Shown here in pieces: positions 24,789 to 34,120 of a DNA stretch of 34,120 nt. The stretch covers positions 162,092-196,211 of the forward strand of contig MFGJ01000006.1 of NCBI GenBank assembly GCA_001778235.1, given 5' to 3'. A program made the translations under genes and the position numbers. Source of the DNA: Candidatus Falkowbacteria bacterium RIFOXYC2_FULL_36_12. GTDB taxonomy: Bacteria; Patescibacteriota; Patescibacteriia; UBA11705. The notes beneath the pieces are model-generated. The model searched no databases and had not been told where the DNA came from. It saw only the letters and a list, made by a program, of their open reading frames with translations. Within the stretch, counting starts at the first letter, position 1. Every line of letters begins with the position of its first letter.

Positions 24789-26051
24789 ATGAATCAGCTA
24801 GCCGTACATGGAGGGGAACCAGTTCGGGATAGTTTTTTAGTATTTGGTAAACCAGCGATTGAGCAATCTGAAATTGATGAAGTTGTTGATTGTATGAATG
24901 TTGGCTGGCTTGGTACTGGTCCGAAAGTTCATAAATTTGAAAACAATTTTCGTAATTATATTGGTTGTCAAAATGCTGTGGCTGTAAATTCTTGTACAGC
25001 GGCTTTGCATTTAGCACTTGTTGTAAGTGGCATTGGAGTAGGTGATGAGGTAATTACTACTCCAATGACTTTTTGCGCCACTGCCAATGTTATCCTGCAT
25101 GTCGGCGCCACACCAGTTTTTGCGGATATTGATGTTGAGACAATGAACATTGATCCAGCTGAAATTGAGAAGAAAATAACCAGTAGAACAAAAGCGATTA
25201 TTCCAGTACATTTTGCCGGTAGACCATGTAAAATGGATGTTATCTGGCAGATTGCCAAGAAATATAATTTATTAGTTATTGAAGATGCTGCTCATGCCAT
25301 TGAGTCAGAATTTCAAGGGAAAAAAGTTGGGAATATCGGACACATTACCTGTTTTAGTTTTTATTCAACAAAAAACCTGGTAACAGGTGAAGGTGGAATG
25401 GTAACTCTAAACAATGATGAACTGACCAATAAAATAAAAGTCTATGCTCTTCATGGGATGGATAAAGATGCTTGGAAAAGGTATTCAGACCAAGGATTTA
25501 AACATTACCAAGTTGTCGCACCAGGTTATAAATACAATATGATGGATATTCAGGCGGCGATGGGCATTCATCAACTAGAAAGATTGGAAAAAAATTGGTT
25601 AAGACGACAGGAAATTTGGCAAAAATACAACAAGGCTTTTGCTGATTTACCCGTTATAACCCCAAGATATGTTGATGCTGGTGATAAACACGCATATCAT
25701 TTATACACCTTGTTGATTGATAAAGATAAATGTGGAATCGATCGTGATAATTTTCAACAATATTTATTTAAAGAAAATATTGGTACTGGAATTCATTTTA
25801 CAGCACTTCATTTGCATGAATATTACAAAAATACATTTGGCTATAATCAGGGTGACTTCCCAAAGGCAGAATACATTTCCGACAGAACAATTTCTTTGCC
25901 ACTGGCAGCCAATCTGACTGACAAAGATGTTGCTGATGTGATTTGTGCCGTAAGGAAAGTATTGGAGGAAACAAATATTCAAAAATTTCAAATACAAAAA
26001 AGCGATGATGAAAATGAAACACGAACAGGTTCAATCGGAATATTGGGATAA
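24789..26051 (+). CDS. DegT/DnrJ/EryC1/StrS family PLP-dependent aminotransferase
   Basis: WLGTGPKVHKFENNF, SCTAALHLAL, IIPVHFAGRPCKMD, VIEDAAHAIESEFQGKKVGNIGHITCFSFYSTKNLVTGEGGMV. Confidence 0.93.
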   Translation: MNQLAVHGGEPVRDSFLVFGKPAIEQSEIDEVVDCMNVGWLGTGPKVHKFENNFRNYIGCQNAVAVNSCTAALHLALVVSGIGVGDEVITTPMTFCATANVILHVGATPVFADIDVETMNIDPAEIEKKITSRTKAIIPVHFAGRPCKMDVIWQIAKKYNLLVIEDAAHAIESEFQGKKVGNIGHITCFSFYSTKNLVTGEGGMVTLNNDELTNKIKVYALHGMDKDAWKRYSDQGFKHYQVVAPGYKYNMMDIQAAMGIHQLERLEKNWLRRQEIWQKYNKAFADLPVITPRYVDAGDKHAYHLYTLLIDKDKCGIDRDNFQQYLFKENIGTGIHFTALHLHEYYKNTFGYNQGDFPKAEYISDRTISLPLAANLTDKDVADVICAVRKVLEETNIQKFQIQKSDDENETRTGSIGILG

Positions 26052-26769
26052 AGAAGCTGATAGAATTACTCGCATTAATGATGAAATGAGTCTGGTAGCG
26101 AGAAATGAAATCAGTCAGTTTTTGGATTTTGCAAAGATTGAAGCTGGAATGAAAATTTTGGAAATTGGTTGTGGTGCTGGCAGATTTACTGTACCTCTAC
26201 TAAAAAGAGATGTTTATGTCACTGGAACAGATATTTCACAAAAAAGCCTTGAGGCGCTTGACTTATATTGTAATAAACTTAATTTGGCCCATCGATTACA
26301 CTTGATAAATACTGATTTTGATAAACCTTTGTTCAAAAATGAATTTGATGTTATTATCATCGGCAATGTAATTCATCATTTCAACCCAGAAATAAAATTT
26401 GAAATTCTTCGTAATATCACCAAAGCATTAAAACCTGGCGGACAAATTGTTATTTTTGAACCAAACGGTCGCCACCCACTATATTTACCATATTATTTAT
26501 ATTTGGAATGGTCTGGCAGACAAAAAGGTATTTGGCAAGCAGAAAAAGGTGTGATGAAGAGTAAATTTAATGAATTGAAGAAAATACTCCAAAATTGCGA
26601 TATCCAATTTATAAATGTTCATTATCACACAATAATACCTCTTCGTTTGGAAGAAAGATTTAAATTTATTCCAGCAGTAAACAAAACATTAGAAAAAGTA
26701 CCGGTTTTGAAGAATTTCTCTGCTTTTCTATGGATAAAAGGGGAGAAGAGCTTCAATAAATTAATATGA
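26005..26769 (+). CDS. Class I SAM-dependent methyltransferase
   Basis: MKILEIGCGAGRFTVPLL, FDVIIIGNVIHHF, ALKPGGQIVIFEPNG; overlaps the aminotransferase 3' end. Confidence 0.88.
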   Translation: MMKMKHEQVQSEYWDKEADRITRINDEMSLVARNEISQFLDFAKIEAGMKILEIGCGAGRFTVPLLKRDVYVTGTDISQKSLEALDLYCNKLNLAHRLHLINTDFDKPLFKNEFDVIIIGNVIHHFNPEIKFEILRNITKALKPGGQIVIFEPNGRHPLYLPYYLYLEWSGRQKGIWQAEKGVMKSKFNELKKILQNCDIQFINVHYHTIIPLRLEERFKFIPAVNKTLEKVPVLKNFSAFLWIKGEKSFNKLI

Positions 26770-27527
26770 GTACACGAAAAGACAATGATCCAACTGTTCC
26801 AATACTAAGAAAAGTTGCTGGAATAGTCGCTAGAGGGTTAGCGAAAACCAATATTACTCCTAATCAAATAACTATAGGTAGTTTTATTTTGTTTGTTCCA
26901 TTAATCTTTTATTTTTTAATCCAAGGAACTTGGCACGGAAATTTGATTGGTTTTGCTCTAATTATAGTTACGGTAATTTTTGATATGTGCGATGGCATGG
27001 TTGCTAGATTAAAAAATGTCAGTTCAACTTTTGGTGCTTGGCTCGACACGAATCTTGATCGAGTTTTCCAATATTTAATTTTCGTGGCAGTAATAATAGG
27101 CACTTGGCAGAAAACTGGCTTGACCCAAGTTTTTATTTTTGGTTTATTCCTGCTTGCAGGACAGGCAATGGCGGATTCTATGGGCTTTGTGTATCAACAA
27201 AAGTTTAACTTTGACATTTATGCTGGGTCAGAAATATTTAAAGATAAGTTCAAAAATATAAAAGTTGGGATTTTTGATAGATTTCTGAAGAACATAATCG
27301 TGCCATATAATTTATTTATTATATTTATTTTTGCTAGTAGATATTTACTAACAATTGGACTAATAACTAATCAAGCTGAATGGTTTATCTATATTTTTGC
27401 GATAACAATCAATATTCGTTGGATCTTCATGTTTTTGCTTTATGTTAAATTTTTGGCCACAGGGGAATCAAAACTGTATACTGTAAAGTTTTTACGAGAA
27501 TTGTCCAGTCAAAATTATGCTAAATAA
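26766..27527 (+). CDS. CDP-alcohol phosphatidyltransferase family protein
   Basis: DMCDGMVARLKNVSSTFGAWLDTNLD matches DxxDGxxAR(x8)GxxxDxxxD; multi-TM. Confidence 0.93.
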   Translation: MSTRKDNDPTVPILRKVAGIVARGLAKTNITPNQITIGSFILFVPLIFYFLIQGTWHGNLIGFALIIVTVIFDMCDGMVARLKNVSSTFGAWLDTNLDRVFQYLIFVAVIIGTWQKTGLTQVFIFGLFLLAGQAMADSMGFVYQQKFNFDIYAGSEIFKDKFKNIKVGIFDRFLKNIIVPYNLFIIFIFASRYLLTIGLITNQAEWFIYIFAITINIRWIFMFLLYVKFLATGESKLYTVKFLRELSSQNYAK

Positions 27528-28749
27528 AATCAAAATATTGTATTTTCATCAATATGGTGACCAGCATCATAAATCAAGTGAAAAATTAAAAATAGGTGAA
27601 AAGTTTATATCTGATGGTGGTTCAAATATTCATACAAATTTTATTTTGCAAATACACGATAACTATCAAATTGATCTTCATACTTACAAAGAAAATTTTC
27701 AAGCTAGAAATTTTTTCCATGACCACGAAAATATTTGTATTTTGGAACACTGGACTTTGTCAAATTTTTTTCAACAATATCTTTTGAAGATAGAGACTTT
27801 TACACGATGCTTTTATCCTGGATTAAAATATTTATTCATGAAATTTGATCACAAATATTTGATTACGCAAACCGATTTTCTGCCTGATACATTTGCTGGA
27901 TTTTGCTGTAAAATCAGAAATCCAAAAATAATCTGGATTGCCAGCTATTTTCTTGAAGCCAGAGCTCCCTGGAAACAAAACTCTCCGTACAAAGGCAAAC
28001 GCTGGCTGGTTGGATTTTTTTATTGGTTGCAACAGCAACCATCTGTGTGGTTCATTAAACAAAAGGCTGACAAAATCATGGTTACCAGCGAGCCGGATGT
28101 AAACAAGTTTGTCAACAAAAAAAGATCTATTAATGATGTGGTTGTGGTTCAAGGTGGCGTAAATATTGATCAAGCAAATAAACACCTAAATTCAGGTCTG
28201 ATACCTTTGCGTGATCGGATGTATGATGCTTGTTTTTCTGGTAGATTTCACGCGCAAAAAGGTGTAATTGAAGCAATTGAAATTTGGAATATTGTTGTGC
28301 GAAAAATGCCCAAGGCTAAATTGGTAATGATTGGTTCAGGACCACTTGAAACTGAAGTAAAAGCTAAGATTGCTAAGTATGGTTTAGAAAATAATGTTTA
28401 TTTGGCTGGATTTCTAAGCGATGGTGAAGAAAAGTTTGACATCTTCAAAAATTCCAAGCTAATAATACACCCGGCAATTTTTGATTCAGGTGGAATGGCA
28501 GCAGCCGAAGGTATGGCTTGGGCCTTGCCAGCGGTGAGTTTTGACCTTGAAGCATTGAAAACATATTATCCGAAGGGAATGCTAAAATCTGAATTAAATA
28601 ACTGTCAGGATTTTGCTAATAATATCTTCAAGTTGCTTGAAGACAAGGAACTTTATAAAAAAACTGCTCTTGATGCCGTAGAGTTGATTAGATCGGTCTG
28701 GGATTGGGAAAAGAGAGCAAAATATATGACTGAAAGACTTTTTAATTAA
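27517..28749 (+). CDS. Glycosyltransferase family 4
   Basis: CFSGRFHAQKGVIEAIEIW, LVMIGSGPLETEVKAKI, LIIHPAIFDSGGMAAAEGMAWALPAVSF. Confidence 0.88.
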   Translation: MLNKIKILYFHQYGDQHHKSSEKLKIGEKFISDGGSNIHTNFILQIHDNYQIDLHTYKENFQARNFFHDHENICILEHWTLSNFFQQYLLKIETFTRCFYPGLKYLFMKFDHKYLITQTDFLPDTFAGFCCKIRNPKIIWIASYFLEARAPWKQNSPYKGKRWLVGFFYWLQQQPSVWFIKQKADKIMVTSEPDVNKFVNKKRSINDVVVVQGGVNIDQANKHLNSGLIPLRDRMYDACFSGRFHAQKGVIEAIEIWNIVVRKMPKAKLVMIGSGPLETEVKAKIAKYGLENNVYLAGFLSDGEEKFDIFKNSKLIIHPAIFDSGGMAAAEGMAWALPAVSFDLEALKTYYPKGMLKSELNNCQDFANNIFKLLEDKELYKKTALDAVELIRSVWDWEKRAKYMTERLFN

Positions 28750-28750
28750 T

Positions 28751-30145
28751 ATGAATACTGTATTTGTTATAAATCCGCCAGAAAAACATCTTGATGACCT
28801 ACATATTACCAAAGATATGGCTGGTGGGTTTGGTTTTAATGCTGGTAATGGAATTGTTTTACCACCACTTGAATTGATTTATCACTGTTTGAGATTAAAA
28901 GAGTTAAATTTCAAAGTAAATTTTTTTGATTTACAAGCAAATGCAAATTTTGTTCCAAGATTTTGGGATCAGATAATGCAAGAAGATAATCCAATAATCT
29001 TAATTTTAATTACTACACCAACATTAAATGCGGATTTAAAATTTATCAAAGAAATAAAAGATACTAATCCAAAATCTCGTGTTTTTGTGAAATTTAGTTT
29101 GAAAAATGAAAAAACAATTCAAGAAATTTTGGAGACAAAATTGGTTGAAAAGGTTTTACTGGGTGAAACAGAATTGATTATTGGAGAAATAATAAACAAT
29201 CAATCAACTGATGGTTGTGTATGGCTTGAAAATAATAATTTAACTTGGGGTAATGAATTGAAAATCATGGATTTGAACCGCTTGCCTGACTTTGATCTTC
29301 ACTGGCTGGATTTTTCTAGCTATCAATATGTTTTACTTGATAAATCAAAAAAGTTTTTTTTCACTTTTCAATCAAGTCGAGGTTGTCCATTTCCTTGTTC
29401 ATATTATTGTCCATATCCATTGCTTCAAGGTAAGATTTGGCGAGCCATGAGTCAAGAAAAATTGTTCAGCAATGTAAAAAAGCTATATGAACAAAATGTC
29501 GGGTCAATTTTTTTTCGTGATGCGACCTTTACAGTTGACGGAGAAAGAATAAAAAAGTTTTGCAATAATTTAATTAATAATAGGATTAAAATTAATTGGT
29601 GGTGCGAGACCAGAATGAATTGTTTGGATGAAAAACTTTTGAAAAAAATGGCAGAAGCCGGGTGTAAAGGAATCAATCTCGGAGTGGAAACGGGTGATGA
29701 TGAACTGATGAAAAAACAGGGCAAAGTCGGGGGAGACATCATACAATTAAAAAAAATTATTGATTTAGCAAAAACCTACAAGATTCAGCTTCACTTCCTA
29801 ATGATTGTTGGGTTACCAGAGGAAACAAAAAGTTCTTTGTATAAATCCTTTGATTTAATTTATAAAACCACACCAAAATCATTGGGGGTGACAACAATTA
29901 CTCCGTATCCTGGAACAGAGCTTTACACTGAAGCAATTGCCAACAATTGGATTGAAGATGATAATACGCAAAATTATAATGGTAATCAAGCTGTAATGCG
30001 ATCAAAGCATTTGACAGCTAATCAAATAAGGCATGGGAATTTTATGTTAAAAGTTGTGGGATATCTTGGTAGACACAATAGTCCAATCCATTATATAATG
30101 AAAAGAGGAATAAGAATTTATTTCTGGCTATGGAGCAAAATATGA
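28751..30145 (+). CDS. Radical SAM protein with atypical CX3CX3C cluster motif
   Basis: SSRGCPFPCSYYCPYPLLQGKIWR; KGINLGVETGDDELMKKQGK; LMIVGLPEETKSSL. Confidence 0.87.
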   Translation: MNTVFVINPPEKHLDDLHITKDMAGGFGFNAGNGIVLPPLELIYHCLRLKELNFKVNFFDLQANANFVPRFWDQIMQEDNPIILILITTPTLNADLKFIKEIKDTNPKSRVFVKFSLKNEKTIQEILETKLVEKVLLGETELIIGEIINNQSTDGCVWLENNNLTWGNELKIMDLNRLPDFDLHWLDFSSYQYVLLDKSKKFFFTFQSSRGCPFPCSYYCPYPLLQGKIWRAMSQEKLFSNVKKLYEQNVGSIFFRDATFTVDGERIKKFCNNLINNRIKINWWCETRMNCLDEKLLKKMAEAGCKGINLGVETGDDELMKKQGKVGGDIIQLKKIIDLAKTYKIQLHFLMIVGLPEETKSSLYKSFDLIYKTTPKSLGVTTITPYPGTELYTEAIANNWIEDDNTQNYNGNQAVMRSKHLTANQIRHGNFMLKVVGYLGRHNSPIHYIMKRGIRIYFWLWSKI

Positions 30146-31008
30146 AAAAGATCTTGATCACAGGAGCTAATGGTTTTGTTGGAAAAAAAGTTGCTGAATT
30201 TTTAGCTAATCAAGGATTTTTACTTACCGCGATAGTTCGGAATAAGCAGTGGGCTAATCAGAATATACAGTTCATTGAAGCTGATCTAAAGGATATTGAA
30301 AAATTAAAGCTTGATAAAGACTTTGATTTGGTAATTCATTTGGCGGCTAGTCTACAAATGTATGAAAAGAATGGTCGATTGTATGCTGATAACATTAAAA
30401 TTACCAGAAAATTGGTAGATTATTTCAAAAATACCAGAACATATTTTATCTATTCCAGCTCGATTGAGGTTGTTGGACCAACCAAAGCTCAAATGATTGA
30501 TGAAAAATCAAAATCAGAGCCAACAACACCTTATGGCTGGGTAAAGGGTGACTGTGAAGAATATATCAGAAATTCAGGGTTAAACCATGCAATTTTGAGA
30601 TTTGGTAATGTCTCTGATCAAAATACAGGCTTGGAAAAGGAAGTATTGAAAATATTAGAGCAAAACAAGCTTCAATCGTGGGTGATGAAAAATGTATTGG
30701 TTGATTATGAGCTTAATATTATTGAAGTTGAAAAAATAGTCCAGGCAATTTATAAAATAATTAAAATCAGTCCTGTCAAACAAACTTATTTTTTAACTGA
30801 TAAAATTATTTCCATTAAAGATATTGCAGTAAAAAATGGTATTGAAAGAAAAAACCGAAAAATATTCTTGCCTTTGGTGATGTTTGTGGTCAGTATTCTT
30901 GGAGTCTTTGGACGAGGAAGCCTGATCGGCTATATCTGTTCCGGCGGAATGAGTCGAAAATACAGAAGATATTCCAATGCGAAAATTCTGCAAGATTTAA
31001 ATATATGA
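30130..31008 (+). CDS. NAD(P)-dependent epimerase/dehydratase (extended SDR)
   Basis: KKILITGANGFVGKKVAEFL, VIHLAASL, YSSSIEVVGP, YGWVKGDCEEY. Probable start 30142 (MKKILITG). Confidence 0.85.
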   Translation: MEQNMKKILITGANGFVGKKVAEFLANQGFLLTAIVRNKQWANQNIQFIEADLKDIEKLKLDKDFDLVIHLAASLQMYEKNGRLYADNIKITRKLVDYFKNTRTYFIYSSSIEVVGPTKAQMIDEKSKSEPTTPYGWVKGDCEEYIRNSGLNHAILRFGNVSDQNTGLEKEVLKILEQNKLQSWVMKNVLVDYELNIIEVEKIVQAIYKIIKISPVKQTYFLTDKIISIKDIAVKNGIERKNRKIFLPLVMFVVSILGVFGRGSLIGYICSGGMSRKYRRYSNAKILQDLNI

Positions 31009-31955
31009 TGCCTGAAATAAGTGTAATCATCCCAACATACAATCGGCTTGAAACACTTAAAAAATGTCTATTGGCGCTCAAAAACAATAAATTCAATCAA
31101 CCCTTTGAAGTGATTATAATTGACGATGGTTCAAACGATAATACTTTTAGTGAAATAAAACAATTTTTACAGCAAAATAATTTATCAAACTTTGAAATTT
31201 ATAATCAGAAAAATGGTGGCCCAAGTAAAGCCAGAAACCATGGGATAAATTTAGCCAAGGCTGAAATTATACTTATTATCGGCGACGATAGTATTGCTGA
31301 TCCGCAGTTACTGGCTGAACATCATAACTGGAATAAATTCAAATATTCACAAAAAAATATTGCGATTCTCGGTCATGATGAATGGGATCCGGAGATTGAA
31401 ATTACACCATTTATGAGATGGATCGATGATACAGGAATGCAATTTAGCTATCATCGATTTGACAATGAACATTCACCAACTTGGGGAGATTTGTGGACTT
31501 GCAATATTTCTCTGAAAAAAAGTTTTTTACAAAAATATGGTTTGTTTGATGAAGATTTTCCCTATGCTGCTTGGGAAGATGTTGAGCTGGGCTGGCGACT
31601 AAGCAAGTTTAACTTCGCGATCAAATACCACAAAGGAGCAAAAGTTGTTCATCATCACCCAACGGTTTTTAATAATGTGAAACAACGAATGTTTTACCAT
31701 GGATTTTCTCAAAAAATCTTGGCAGGAAAACTTGGTGATGAATATTATAATAAACTGTGGCAGGAACCATACAAGTCCAGCTTAAGAATTTTAGATAAAA
31801 TATTGACCTATAGTGGGTTACTGTTTCTACTTGATAAGACGGCTAATTGGCTTCAATATAAAAAAGTTATCAATTCAATTTTTTATCCAGTATTGTATCA
31901 TTATAAATTAAAAGGCTTTGAACATTATGACAAAACAAAAAATATTAATACTTAA
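31005..31955 (+). CDS. Glycosyltransferase family 2
   Basis: ISVIIPTYNRLETLKKCLLAL, IIIDDGSNDNT, NGGPSKARNHGINLAKAEIILIIGDDSIAD, AAWEDVELGWRL. Confidence 0.93.
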   Translation: MMPEISVIIPTYNRLETLKKCLLALKNNKFNQPFEVIIIDDGSNDNTFSEIKQFLQQNNLSNFEIYNQKNGGPSKARNHGINLAKAEIILIIGDDSIADPQLLAEHHNWNKFKYSQKNIAILGHDEWDPEIEITPFMRWIDDTGMQFSYHRFDNEHSPTWGDLWTCNISLKKSFLQKYGLFDEDFPYAAWEDVELGWRLSKFNFAIKYHKGAKVVHHHPTVFNNVKQRMFYHGFSQKILAGKLGDEYYNKLWQEPYKSSLRILDKILTYSGLLFLLDKTANWLQYKKVINSIFYPVLYHYKLKGFEHYDKTKNINT

Positions 31956-33366
31956 TTCAGTTGGAAAAGATGAAAATAATAATTTTTTTATCCATTTTCC
32001 GAGTCGCTGGACGGCGCTGGTAAAAGAACACAAGGCATTTACATTTTATCCTTATGAATTGGCATATCTTTCAACCTTGTTGAAGCGGGAGACTGAACAC
32101 GAGGTAAAAATGTATGATGGCAATCTGCTAAATTTAAATTGGCAAGAATATTTTGACTTAATAAAAGATGATAAACCTGATTTTGCGATTTTTGAGACAT
32201 CTACGGCTGTTTATAATGAAGATTTGAAACTGGCGAAAAAACTCAAGCAAACTTTTGGCACAAAAATAATATTCACCGGGCAACATCCGACTGCCATGCC
32301 CGAGCAAACCCTGCAAGACGGCATTGATTTTGTTTGCATTGGCGAGTTTGAAGATACTTTGCTTGATTTTTTCACCAATGGATTAAATCCAAACATTGCT
32401 GGCATATTCCCTCATGGCTATCGTCCACCATTGAATATAAACAAATTGCCTTTCCCTGAAGATGAAGATATAAAGAGAAATCAATATTATGATATTGGAG
32501 GTTGTGATTTCAAAGAAATTGAATTTTTTGCTTCCCGCGGTTGTCCGATGAAATGCAATTACTGTGTTTGTGGTAATCTATATTATGATCCAAAAACTCC
32601 AAACTATCGAGTCCGCGAGGTGAAGAGCATTATTGATGAGATAAAACAGCTAAAAGAAAAATATCCAGAAATGGAAGGAATTTTTTATGATGAAGAATAT
32701 CATAATGTAAACAAACAATTTATCATGGATTTGTGTCAGGCTAAAATTGATAATGGACTGGATAAATTAAAATATAATGCCATGTGCGGATACTGGACTA
32801 TGGATGAGGAGATGCTACGAAAGATGAAGCAAGCTGGTTATTATAAACTGCGAATTGGTATAGAAACTGTGAGTGAAGAGAGTCTCAAGGCGATTCGAAA
32901 AAATATAAATGTGACAAATCTTAAAACTATTTTGAAATTGGCCAAAGAAATTGGGATCCAAATGTATGGAACTTTTACTTTTGGCAGTCTTGGTTCAAAT
33001 GATACTGAAGACAAAAAAACCATTGAATTTATCAAAGAATGTCTAAAAGAAGATTTACTGGCTGATTATCAAATATCTCTATGTACACCTCAACCAGGCA
33101 CACCATTTTATGATTATTTAAAACAAAATAATTTATTTCTAACTAATGATTTTAGCAAATTTGATGGTGGGACTGCGGTTTACAGTTATCCAAACTATAG
33201 CAAGGAGCAGATTGAGGCCAATTGTCAGAAGGCAACACAAATTTATATCCGGAGCCAAGTATTAAGTCCGAGTATTTTCAAAATTATAAAAAGAAATATT
33301 GAGAAACACGGACTGGGGCATACGATTAAATACGGTTTTATTACACTGAAAAATATTATTAAATAA
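31927..33366 (+). CDS. Radical SAM protein with B12-binding-like N-terminal domain
   Basis: IIFTGQHPTAMPEQTL, CIGEFEDTLLDF, ASRGCPMKCNYCVCGN (CX3CX2C), LRIGIETVSEESLKAIRK. Confidence 0.92.
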   Translation: MTKQKILILNSVGKDENNNFFIHFPSRWTALVKEHKAFTFYPYELAYLSTLLKRETEHEVKMYDGNLLNLNWQEYFDLIKDDKPDFAIFETSTAVYNEDLKLAKKLKQTFGTKIIFTGQHPTAMPEQTLQDGIDFVCIGEFEDTLLDFFTNGLNPNIAGIFPHGYRPPLNINKLPFPEDEDIKRNQYYDIGGCDFKEIEFFASRGCPMKCNYCVCGNLYYDPKTPNYRVREVKSIIDEIKQLKEKYPEMEGIFYDEEYHNVNKQFIMDLCQAKIDNGLDKLKYNAMCGYWTMDEEMLRKMKQAGYYKLRIGIETVSEESLKAIRKNINVTNLKTILKLAKEIGIQMYGTFTFGSLGSNDTEDKKTIEFIKECLKEDLLADYQISLCTPQPGTPFYDYLKQNNLFLTNDFSKFDGGTAVYSYPNYSKEQIEANCQKATQIYIRSQVLSPSIFKIIKRNIEKHGLGHTIKYGFITLKNIIK

Positions 33367-33367
33367 T

Positions 33368-33991
33368 ATGGAACCACACAGTCGCAAGGTTGAAGAATTG
33401 ATTGAAAAATGGGTAACGCCTGGCTCAAAATGTTTGGATGTCGGTTGTGGAACAGGAATCAATACGGTTAAATTAAGTCACAAGACAGAGCAGGTGACTG
33501 GTTTTGATATTGCAAATTATACCAAAGAACATTTTGTTAAAAAGTTTGAGTTTGTATTAGGTCAAGACAAGAAATTGTGCTTTGATGAAAATAATTTTGA
33601 CTTTGTGACTTCTTGGGATGTGGTTGAACATGTTGATGATGATTTAAATTTTTTGAAAGAAATATATCGAGTATTGAAATTTGGCGGAGTAGGACTTGTA
33701 AGTACTCCAAACAGACAAAGGTTATCAAACCGTTTACTGAAATTAGCTGGAAAAGAAATTAAATATCCCTATTATCTTGGGACAGAAGATGATGGAGTCG
33801 GGGAAATCTGTCATTTGCGCGAATATACCATGAATGAACTGATTGAATTAGCCAGGAAAGCAAACTTCGAAGTTTTGGCTAATCATGGAGTTTATCTTGG
33901 TTTTCATGGTGGAATCAAAACAGGAATTTTCAATGTACCAAGATTTCTACAGCCTCTGACACAGCATTTGTTTATTGTTTTGCGGAAATAA
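33368..33991 (+). CDS. Class I SAM-dependent methyltransferase
   Basis: KCLDVGCGTGINTVKLS, FDFVTSWDVVEHVDDDLNFLKEIYRVLKFGGVGLVSTPN. Confidence 0.92.
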   Translation: MEPHSRKVEELIEKWVTPGSKCLDVGCGTGINTVKLSHKTEQVTGFDIANYTKEHFVKKFEFVLGQDKKLCFDENNFDFVTSWDVVEHVDDDLNFLKEIYRVLKFGGVGLVSTPNRQRLSNRLLKLAGKEIKYPYYLGTEDDGVGEICHLREYTMNELIELARKANFEVLANHGVYLGFHGGIKTGIFNVPRFLQPLTQHLFIVLRK

Positions 33992-34120
33992 GTTTTTCAG
34001 AAGACTGCTTCACCCAAGCATCATGTAGGAAATGGGTTCGCAGAAGTGAGTGTCGGGTGGCGGGTGGTGAGTGGGTGATGTCAATGTCCATCTCTTTTGC
34101 GAGGAACGATTTATGAATAA

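Noticed and set aside
27832-28185. 117-aa minus-strand ORF inside the GT4 gene
   Set aside because: Shadow ORF of a well supported glycosyltransferase.
16478-33366. Assigning the four radical SAM proteins as proven cobalamin-dependent methyltransferases
   Set aside because: The B12-binding-like domains show no clear DxHxxG cobalamin motif on reading; only a general rSAM call is supported.
1-34120. Recoded UGA (Gly) as in Gracilibacteria/Absconditabacteria
   Set aside because: TGA terminates several genes at sensible positions (13979, 17950, 20588) and no in-frame TGA was needed for the families recognised.

Overview
AT-rich bacterial window using the standard code (TGA is a stop at several ORFs, e.g. 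17950, 20588). Gene style (compact, mostly no Shine-Dalgarno, glycosyltransferase-rich, several cobalamin-binding-type radical SAM proteins) suggests a Patescibacteria/CPR-like genome; that assignment is inference. Most of the window is surface-glycan biosynthesis: GT2/GT4 glycosyltransferases, a Wzx-like flippase, UDP-glucose dehydrogenase plus UDP-glucuronate decarboxylase, a DegT aminotransferase, a CDP-alcohol phosphotransferase, an epimerase, methyltransferases and four radical SAM proteins. Ten to eleven of these genes form one tightly overlapping run from about 22.8 to 34.0 kb. Other content: tRNA-Trp(CCA), AI-2E-type permease, ABC-F-like ATPase, apt, MTAP, a GNAT-like gene followed by a decayed segment, NDT-like and GIY-YIG genes, and small orphan genes with strong promoters and Shine-Dalgarno sites. 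Main signals for follow-up: (1) the rSAM/CDP-alcohol/glycan operon, including a CX3CX3C radical SAM motif; (2) a dispersed palindrome (NNNCTGAA-ACAAG-TTCAGNNN) whose copies show compensatory arm changes, with tandem tails and nesting; (3) a 20-bp inverted repeat whose right arm consumes the tRNA-Trp acceptor 3' strand; (4) a two-hairpin 5' leader in front of an orphan gene; (5) a GT2-GT4 fusion whose linker encodes a palindromic element.
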